64,000 nt of DNA from Achatina immaculata (taxonomy: Eukaryota; Mollusca; Gastropoda; Stylommatophora; Achatinidae). The notes under the pieces are model-generated. The model ran no database searches. It saw only the letters and a list, made by a program, of their open reading frames with translations, and was not told where the DNA came from. The translations under genes were made by a program, and so were the position numbers. The stretch is taken from NCBI GenBank assembly GCA_009760885.1, contig CM019704.1, forward strand, positions 10,748,303 through 10,812,302. Reading direction: 5' to 3'. Every line of letters starts with the position of its first letter. Position 1 is the stretch's first letter. Below, piece after piece: positions 56,049-64,000 of the stretch.

Positions 56049-56234
56049 CTGTAAGAAAAAGTTTGTTTGCGTTTAATTAAATGTGGCCATAAATGAATAT
56101 TACACACTTCTACAAGCAATATATTCTGAAGTGATGATTGTGAAAGAACTCACACAAACTACAGCTACCAACTCAACATTCACCAGGGAGCTCTGATGTA
56201 GGATAACAAAGGCCACTCATTAACAGAGTATAGG

Positions 56235-58545
56235 GAGGGAGCTCTGGGTTAAAGAGAGATCTGGGTTAAAGAGAGCTCTGGGTTAAAGAGAGATCTGGGT
56301 TAAAAAGAGCTCTGTGTTAAAGAGAGATCTGGGTTAAAGAGAGCTCTGGGTTAAGGAGAGCTCTGGGTTAAAGAGAGCTCTGGGTTAAGGAGAGCTCTGG
56401 GTTAAAGAGAGATCTGGGTTAAAGAGAGCTCTGGGTTAAAGAGAGATCTGGGTTAAAGAGAGCTCTGGGTTAAAGAGAGATCTGGGTTAAAGAAAGCTCT
56501 GGGTTAAAGAAAGATCTGGGTTAAAAAGAGCTCTGTGTTAAAGAGAGATCTGGGTTAAAGAGAGCTCTGGGTTAAAGAGAGATCTGGGTTAAGGAGAGCT
56601 CTGGGTTAAAGAGAGATCTGGGTTAAAGAGAGCTCTGGGTTAAAGAAAGATCTGGGTTAAAAAGAGCTCTGTGTTAAAGAGAGATCTGGGTTAAAGAGAG
56701 CTCTGGGTTAAAGAGAGCTCTGGGTTAAAGAGAGATCTTGGTTAAGGAGAGCTTTGGGTTAAAGAGAGCTCTGGGTTAAAGAAAGATTTTGGTTACGGAG
56801 AGCTTTGGGTTAAAGAGAGATCTGGGTTAAAGGGAGCTGTGGGTTAAGGAGAGCTTTGGGTTAAATAGAGATCTGGGTTAAGGAGAGCTTTGGGTTAAAG
56901 AGAGATCTGGGTTAAGGAGAGCTCTGGGTTAAAGAGAGCTCTGGGTTAAGGAGAGCTCTGGGTTAAAGAAAGATCTTGGTTAAGGAGAGCTTTGGGTTAA
57001 AGAAAGATCTGGGTTAAGGAGAACTCTGGGTTAAAGAAAGATCTTGGTTAAGGAGAGCTTTGGGTTAAAGAGAGATATGGGTTAAGGAGAGCTTTGGGTT
57101 AAAGAGAGATCTGGGTTAAAGAGAGCTCGGGTTAAGGAGAGCTTTGGGTTAAAGAGATATCTGGGTTAAAGAGAGATCTGGGTTAAGGAGAGATCTGGGA
57201 TAAGGAGAGCTTTGGGTTAAAGAGAGATTTGGGTTAAGGAGAGCTTTGGGTTAAAAAGAGATTTGGGTTAAAGAGAGCTCTGGGTTAAGGAGAGCTCTGA
57301 GTTAAAGAGAGATCTGGGTTAAAGAGAGATCTGGGTTAAGGAGAGCTCTGGGTTAAAGAGAGATCTGGGTTAAGGAGAGCTCTTGGTTAAAGAGAGCTCT
57401 TGGTTAAAGAGAGCTCTGGGTTAAAGAGAGCTCTGGGTTAAGGAGAGCTCTGGGTTAAAGAGAGATCTGGGTTAAGGAGAGCTCTGGGTTAAAGAGAGCT
57501 CTGGGTTAAAGAAAGATTTTGGTTACGGAGAGCTTTGGGTTAAAGAGAGATCTGGGTTAAAGGGAGCTGTGGGTTAAGGAGAGCTTTGGGTTAAATAGAG
57601 ATCTGGGTTAAGGAGAGCTTTGGGTTAAAGAGAGATCTGGGTTAAGGAGAGCTCTGGGTTAAGGAGAGCTCTGGGTTAAGAGAGCTCTGGGTTAAAGAGA
57701 TCTGGGTTAAGGAGAGCTTTGGGTTAAAGAAAGATCTGGGTTAAGGAGAACTCTGGGTTAAAGAAAGATCTTGGTTAAGGAGAGCTTTGGGTTAAAGAGA
57801 GATATGGGTTAAGGAGAGCTCTTGGTTAAAGAGAGATCTTGCTTAAGGAGAGCTTTGGGTTAAAGAAAGATCTGGGTTAAGGAGAGCTCTGGGTTAAAGA
57901 AAGATCTTGGTTAAGGAGAGCTTTGGGTTAAAGAGAGATCTGGGTTAAGGAGAGCTCTGGGTTAAAGAGAGCTCTGGGTTAAAGAGAGATCTGGGTTAAG
58001 GAGAGATCTGGGATAAGGAGAGCTTTGGGTTAAAGAGAGATCTGGGTTAAGGAGAGCTTTGGGTTAAAGAGAGATCTGGGTTAAAGAGAGATCTGGGTTA
58101 AGGAGAGCTCTGGGTTAAGGAGAGCTTTGGGTTAAGGAGAGCTCTGGGTTAAGGAGAGCTCTTGGTTAAAGAGAGCTCTGGGTTAAAGAGAGCTCTGGGT
58201 TAAGGAGAGCTCTAGGTTAAAAAGAGATCTAGGTTAAGGAGAGATCTGGGTTAAGGAGAGCTCTGGGTTAAAAAGATATCTGGGTTAAGGAGAGCTCTGG
58301 GTTAAAGAGAGATCTGGGTTAAGGAGAGATCTGGGTTAAAGAGAGCTTTGGGTTAAGGAGAGCTCTGGGCTAAAGAAAGCTCTGGGTTAAAGAGAGCTCT
58401 GGGTTAAGGAGAGCTCTGGGTTAAGGAGAGCTCTGAGTTAAGGAGAGCTCTGGGTTAAAGAGAGCTCTGGGTTAAGGAGAGCTCTGGGTTAAAGAGAGCT
58501 CTGGGTTAAGGAGAGCTCTGGGTTAAGGAGAGCTCTGAATGACAA
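56235..58545. repeat. 17-bp satellite-like array, ~135 units
   Basis: Units GGGTTAAAGAGAGCTCT and GGGTTAAAGAGAGATCT alternate in irregular blocks, with AAGGAG and TTTGGG variants. Each unit centres on a palindrome, AGAGCTCT or AGATCT. The same array resumes at 60074. 56049-56234 has no recognised feature. Confidence 0.96.
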
Positions 58546-58875
58546 ACACTCCAAGTTTTATGTGTCAGCAACCAGTAAAGTGATTAGCTATCAATAGCCA
58601 AAGCCTGCCAACTTCAGCATCAATAAAATCAATAACCTGCAGCAGCAAGCTAGTTAAGATTGATGTTCACAGAGGGTATACAAGTCTTTATTGTACATTC
58701 ACTCTCTTGAGACCTTACTGAATCAGTCTTTACATGTATGTTTCTGAGAGAAAAAAACAAACTCCTCATAAATTAAGTAACTAGTAATTTCTGCACACAT
58801 GAGAGAATAAAAAAACTTTATTATCAAAGGGTGAAGAATTTAGCATGCAGGCCTTTCTAACATTCTGCACTTCAT
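58546..58875. repeat. unique-looking segment duplicated at 60887-61215
   Basis: 330 bp starting AATGACAAACACTCCAAGTT, repeated essentially unchanged at 60887-61215 after the second 17-bp array. It marks a ~2.3-kb duplication that includes the end of the 17-bp array and the start of the 33-bp array. Confidence 0.93.
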
Positions 58876-60073
58876 CATTCAACTTTCACTCTATCACAAG
58901 CGCTTCATCATTCAACTTTCACTCTATCACAAGCGCTTCATCATTCAACTTTCACTCTATCACAAGCGCTTCATCATTCAACTTTCACTCTATCACAAGC
59001 GCTTCATCATTCAACTTTCACTCTATCACAAGCGCTTCATCATTCAACTTTCACTCTATCACAAGCGCTTCATCATTCAACTTTCACTCTATCACAAGCG
59101 CTTCATCATTCAACTTTCACTCTATCACAAGCGCTTCATCATTCAACTTTCACTCTATCACAAGCGCTTCATCATTCAACTTTCACTCTATCACAAGCGC
59201 TTCATCATTCAACTTTCACTCTATCACAAGCGCTTCATCATTCAACTTTCACTCTATCACAAGCGCTTCATCATTCAACTTTCACTCTATCACAAGCGCT
59301 TCATCATTCAACTTTCACTCTATCACAAGCGCTTCATCATTCAACTTTCACTCTATCACAAGCGCTTCATCATTCAACTTTCACTCTATCACAAGCGCTT
59401 CATCATTCAACTTTCACTCTATCACAAGCGCTTCATCATTCAACTTTCACTCTATCACAAGCGCTTCATCATTCAACTTTCACTCTATCACAAGCGCTTC
59501 ATCATTCAACTTTCACTCTATCACAAGCGCTTCATCATTCAACTTTCACTCTATCACAAGCGCTTCATCATTCAACTTTCACTCTATCACAAGCGCTTCA
59601 TCATTCAACTTTCACTCTATCACAAGCGCTTCATCATTCAACTTTCACTCTATCACAAGCGCTTCATCATTCAACTTTCACTCTATCACAAGCGCTTCAT
59701 CATTCAACTTTCACTCTATCACAAGCGCTTCATCATTCAACTTTCACTCTATCACAAGCGCTTCATCATTCAACTTTCACTCTATCACAAGCGCTTCATC
59801 ATTCAACTTTCACTCTATCACAAGCGCTTCATCATTCAACTTTCACTCTATCACAAGCGCTTCATCATTCAACTTTCACTCTATCACAAGCGCTTCATCA
59901 TTCAACTTTCACTCTATCACAAGCGCTTCATCATTCAACTTTCACTCTATCACAAGCGCTTCATCATTCAACTTTCACTCTATCACAAGCGCTTCATCAT
60001 TCAACTTTCACTCTATCACAAGCGCTTCATCATTCAACTTTCACTCTATCACAAGCGCTTCATCATTCAACTG
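58876..60073. repeat. 33-bp array of ~36 apparently perfect units
   Basis: Unit CTTCATCATTCAACTTTCAC + TCTATCACAAGCG. I saw no substitution over about 1.2 kb. It stops mid-unit at TTCAACT, joined to 17-bp units. The matching place at 61216-61310 has only three units, then the true flank (ACAGACATTCAG). Confidence 0.96.
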
Positions 60074-60886
60074 GGTTAAGGAGAGATCTGGGATAAGGAG
60101 AGCTTTGGGTTAAAGAGAGATTTGGGTTAAGGAGAGCTTTGGGTTAAAAAGAGATTTGGGTTAAAGAGAGCTCTGGGTTAAGGAGAGCTCTGGGTTAAGG
60201 AGAGCTCTGGGTTAAAGAGAGATCTGGGTTAAGGAGAGCTCTGGGTTAAAGAGAGATCTGGGTTAAGGAGAGCTCTTGGTTAAAGAGAGCTCTTGGTTAA
60301 AGAGAGCTCTGGGTTAAAGAGAGCTCTGGGTTAAGGAGAGCTCTGGGTTAAAGAGAGATCTGGGTTAAGGAGAGCTCTTGGTTAAAGAGAGATCTTGCTT
60401 AAGGAGAGCTTTGGGTTAAAGAAAGATCTGGGTTAAGGAGAGCTCTGGGTTAAAGAAAGATCTTGGTTAAGGAGAGCTTTGGGTTAAAGAGAGATCTGGG
60501 TTAAGGAGAGCTCTGGGTTAAAGAGAGCTCTGGGTTAAAGAGAGATCTGGGTTAAGGAGAGATCTGGGATAAGGAGAGCTTTGGGTTAAAGAGAGATCTG
60601 GGTTAAGGAGAGCTTTGGGTTAAAGAGAGATCTTGGTTAAAGAGAGATCTGGGTTAAGGAGAGCTCGGGTTAAAGAAAGATCTTGGTTAAGGAGAGCTTT
60701 GGGTTAAAGAGAGCTCTGGGCTAAAGAAAGCTCTGGGTTAAAGAGAGCTCTGGGTTAAGGAGAGCTCTGGGTTAAGGAGAGCTCTGAGTTAAGGAGAGCT
60801 CTGGGTTAAAGAGAGCTCTGGGTTAAGGAGAGCTCTGGGTTAAAGAGAGCTCTGGGTTAAGGAGAGCTCTGGGTTAAGGAGAGCTC
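60074..60886. repeat. 17-bp array, second block (~48 units)
   Basis: Begins in the same order of variants as about 57180 (AGATCTGGGATAAGGAGAGC) and ends like 58545, so it is a rearranged duplicate of the first block. Confidence 0.94.
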
Positions 60887-61215
60887 TGAATGACAAACAC
60901 TCCAAGTTTTATGTGTCAGCAACCAGTAAAGTGATTAGCTATCAATAGCCAAAGCCTGCCAACTTCAGCATCAATAAAATCAATAACCTGCAGCAGCAAG
61001 CTAGTTAAGATTGATGTTCACAGAGGGTATACAAGTCTTTATTGTACATTCACTCTCTTGAGACCTTACTGAATCAGTCTTTACATGTATGTTTCTGAGA
61101 GAAAAAAACAAACTCCTCATAAATTAAGTAACTAGTAATTTCTGCACACATGAGAGAATAAAAAAACTTTATTATCAAAGGGTGAAGAATTTAGCATGCA
61201 GGCCTTTCTAACATT

Positions 61216-61310
61216 CTGCACTTCATCATTCAACTTTCACTCTATCACAAGCGCTTCATCATTCAACTTTCACTCTATCACAAGCGCTTCATCATTCAAC
61301 TTTCACTCTA
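61216..61310. repeat. 33-bp array, short copy with three units
   Basis: Three units of the same 33-bp sequence as 58876-60073. 61311-61639 beyond it has no recognised feature. Confidence 0.93.
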
Positions 61311-61639
61311 TCACAGACATTCAGTTTAGTAATTACAAATGATAATAAATACATAAAGATTTTTTTAAAAATTAAAATGACAAAACTGTGACTTTCAACC
61401 TCTAATCCACACATTCAACAATATATAAAAATACTAAACACATATGATGTAATTACTGTGATAAAACCACAAAGTGCTGAAAACAAATTACTCTGAAGAT
61501 CATGTAAATGCTTGAACTAACGGTGAACTACAAGGCAAACATAATATGACAGAAAACAAAACATTCAGTGATTCCAACTGTACTGCATTCTTAACCACAT
61601 ACATCAACCATGAAATCAACATTCAGAGATAAAAGATAT

Positions 61640-62215
61640 CAGGTGATTTAGTGCATCAGTAAACTGTTTCATCTGTTACTGTGATTTAGTGCATCAGTAA
61701 TCTGTTTCATCTGTTACTGTGATTTAGTGCATCAGTAATCTGTTTCATCTGTTACTGTGATTTAGTGCATCAGTAATCTGTTTCATCTGTTACTGTGATT
61801 TAGTGCATCAGTAATCTGTTTCATCTGTTACTGTGATTTAGTGCATCAGTAATCTGTTTCATCTGTTACTGTGATTTAGTACATCAGTAATCTGTTTCAT
61901 CTGTTACTGTGATTTAGTGCATCAGTAATCTGTTTCATCTGTTACTGTGATTTAGTGCATCAGTAATCTGTTTCATCTGTTACTGTGATTTAGTGCATCA
62001 GTAATCTGTTTCATCTGTTACTGTGATTTAGTACATCAGTAATCTGTTTCATCTGTTACTGTGATTTAGTACATCAGTAATCTGTTTCATCTGTTACTGT
62101 GATTTAGTACATCAGTAATCTGTTTCATCTGTTACTGTGATTTAGTGCATCAGTAATCTGTTTCATCTGTTACTGTGATTTAGTGCATCAGTAATCTGTT
62201 TCATCTGTTACTGGT
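61640..62215. repeat. 38-bp minisatellite, ~15 units
   Basis: Units of TGATTTAGTGCATCAGTAAT + CTGTTTCATCTGTTACTG, differing almost only by GTGCATC or GTACATC. 62216-62699 has no recognised feature apart from a GTTCTATT-rich doublet near 62400-62490. Confidence 0.94.
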
Positions 62216-62699
62216 CAGCCAAGTATAAGCAGTGGTAGCATTTTCATTCATTTTCTTATACAAAAACATACAGGATGAGATAAGAAGAAAAACTGAGAAA
62301 AGCTAACTTTCATGTCACATGTATGATGACGTACAACAAACAAGAGTAAGAGAAAATAATTTCTTATCTTATGACTTAATGTGTGTCAGAAGTCCGTCTG
62401 TCTGTTCTATTTTTATTTGTTACTATCTATTGTTCTATTCTTATTTGTTACTAATAGAAGTCTGTGTCTGTTGTTCTATTTTAATTTTTACTAGCAGAAG
62501 AACCTAGCAATGTTACTGTTAGTTCATGCTTGATATCTTTTTTTTTTCTGGTCATTCATCTACATAGAACAGCTCTTCATTTTCCACATTTTCAAAACAT
62601 TGAAATAATCACATACTACAGTTGGTCTAAAGTACAAGACTTTTATTGTCATTAAATTATGTACTCAACTTTGTTATTCTGAAGATTTATCAAGCACTT

Positions 62700-63720
62700 A
62701 CAGCCAGATCAGAAAAAGACCCACAGCAGAACATGGATAATTTAGCAAGGGCCGCTATAACATGAAGATTAGTGATGAAAAAACGAAAGTCATGACCATA
62801 GCGAGAGAAGAAATCCAAACAAAGATCTTCCTAGACAACCAGCCCTTGACACAAGTGAAACATTTCAAATACCTGAGTAACACAATATCATCCTCAAGGA
62901 CGACCGACACTGAGATTGAGAACAGATGCAATAAGCAAATCAGGTTATTGGACAAAAGACCCATTTACTGAAAAACAAATACATCATAAATGAATCAAAA
63001 AGGGCACTGTACAACACAATTTTCCTCCCAACTTTGCGCTATCAATGTCAAACGTGGACACTAACAGCCAAGAACAAAAGAAAAATAATCACGACAGAAA
63101 TGAACTGTTTAAGGAGAATACTAAATGTGACAAGAAGAGACTGAATAAGGCAAAGGTTGGAGTAACACCAGTCAGTCAGTCATTTGCAAGTCCCTTGCAG
63201 AACTTTGCCTCCCTAACAGCACACTCCTGTAGGCCTCTTGGTTGTGAGCAAGATGGCCTGCCTCTGATGTGTCCATTCACAGATCATCAACGATGTCTTG
63301 CAGCCATCTTCGCCTTGGTCTTCCTCTCTTTCTTTTTCCCATTATGTACACTTCCAAGATCGTTTTCTCTAAATTATCATGACATTTAATGTGTCCAAAA
63401 TATTTAAGTTTTCTCTGTTTAATAACACCAGCATTACACTATATTCAGAAACAGCAAGTCAAATGGTTTGGGTATGTTACATGGTTACCACCAGATAGCA
63501 AATCACAGAAAACATTCACACTAAGATTTGTAGGTAACAGAGGAAGAGGCCACCCATGCAGGAGATGGAGAGAGGAAATTAAGAAAGCATCAAATATCCC
63601 GTTATATGAAGCAGATCAAGATGTCTATTTGTCCCGTCAACACAGAAAGTTATATGAGGAAGAGACAAGACAAGACATCGGTCTTTTACTTCTGTCCTTT
63701 CGAAAGCATGTGGCCTGAGT
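62700..63720 (+). mobile_element. LINE relic (RT end and C-terminus), split by an RTE insertion
   Basis: KISDEKTKVMTIAREEIQTK, then HFKYLSNTISSSRTTDTEIE (the KYLG-TI block), frame-broken LPTLRYQCQTWT-like sequence, and after the insertion HYIQKQQVKWFGYVTWLPPD with FVGNRGRGHPCRRWREEIKK. These are the palm end and basic C-terminus of a non-LTR RT. Several frameshifts; inactive. Confidence 0.8.
63171..63424 (-). mobile_element. nested RTE 3'-end fragment
   Basis: ~254-bp copy of the RTE family at 12223-14775, opposite in orientation to the host LINE. The flanks TAACACCAG on both sides (63162-63170 and 63424-63432 region) form a 9-bp target duplication. The 3' tail is (TGAC)n here, not (GAAT)n. 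Confidence 0.85.
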
Positions 63721-63734
63721 AGTTCATGCAACAC

Positions 63735-64000
63735 TGGAGACTTTAAGCCAGTCACTAGAAGTCTTTCCTACATCAAACAAACACCAACCACAACACAACC
63801 CAGCACTTTCAAACTGTCTAACACTGAGACTTTAAGCCAGTCACTAGAAGTCTTTCCTACATCAAACGAACACCAACCACAACACAACCCAGCACTTTCA
63901 AACTGTCTAACACTGGAGACTTTAAGCCAGTCACTAGAAGTCTTTCCTACATCAAACGAACACCAACCACAACACAACCCAGCACTTTCAAACTGTCTAA
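63735..64000. repeat. ~89-bp minisatellite, three units, runs off the window
   Basis: Units begin GAGACTTTAAGCCAGTCACT and end ACTTTCAAACTGTCTAACAC. Single-base differences only. Confidence 0.92.

Noticed and set aside
54871..56016. 25-residue repeat proteins on both strands
   Set aside because: The 75-bp array is intronic on the minus strand and made of an exon-donor unit; the plus-strand frame has no other support.
58876..60073. CRISPR-like array
   Set aside because: Units are contiguous and identical, with no spacers, and the context is eukaryotic.
58845..60113. 422-codon open frame of SSFNFHSITSA repeats
   Set aside because: It is the 33-bp array read in one frame; the unit is a multiple of three without a stop. 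There is no coding signal outside the repeat.
56235..60886. Telomere-like sequence because of GGGTTA in each unit
   Set aside because: The repeat is 17 bp, not tandem TTAGGG hexamers.

Overview
The window is eukaryotic, from an invertebrate animal genome. It is AT-rich, has small exons with GT-AG splice sites, carries many kinds of non-LTR retrotransposons, Tc1/mariner elements, tRNA-derived SINEs and a Penelope-like element, and is very rich in minisatellites. A lophotrochozoan such as a mollusc is my best guess from the transposon mix, but nothing in the sequence proves it.

One host gene on the minus strand runs through almost the whole window, from 56048 down to 1423. I assembled 21 exons (about 3.33 kb of coding sequence, about 1,109 codons). 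At every junction the splice phase fits and the codon split across the intron makes sense. The first exons encode what I recognise as the DUF4550 domain of CFAP92/KIAA1257-type cilia and flagella proteins. These are followed by a C2-like domain and a long conserved C-terminal part. The gene is open at both window edges: neither the start codon nor the stop codon is visible.

The introns hold nearly everything else. From low to high coordinates: SINE, two deleted mariner-like elements and an RTE fragment (1.7-4.9 kb); short arrays around exons 17-19 (6.4-9 kb); three RTE copies landed in one 28-bp minisatellite (9-14.9 kb); a 1.5-kb tandem duplication containing exon 16 and Penelope RT sequence (15.1-18.1 kb), next to a Penelope GIY-YIG fragment in the opposite orientation; a DD34D mariner (22.1-23.2 kb); a LINE relic and a mariner relic (27.5-29.9 kb); many minisatellites (31-33.5 kb); a 1.62-kb tandem duplication with a LINE RNase H fragment (33.6-36.8 kb); a nearly full-length APE-type LINE with target-site duplications (39.2-42.4 kb) and a truncated copy (44.1-45.1 kb); a 1.52-kb duplication with exon 6 and a TIR element (45.2-48.2 kb); nested duplications with exon 4 (49.2-53.1 kb); large 75-, 17- and 33-bp arrays (54.9-61.3 kb); and a LINE relic with a nested RTE insertion (62.7-63.7 kb).

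The most unusual structure is that several minisatellites are anchored on this gene's own splice junctions. At three exons (1, 9, 11) the repeat unit contains the exon's last bases plus its donor site, and the array runs into the intron with unit lengths of 75, 74 and 73 bp. At exons 14 and 8 the unit contains the acceptor plus the exon's first bases. The real site is always the exon-proximal one, and all copies lie on the intron side. Three separate tandem duplications also copy an exon whose double inclusion would break the reading frame.

Exon coordinates are read base by base. Array and transposon edges are mostly good to about 10-30 bp.
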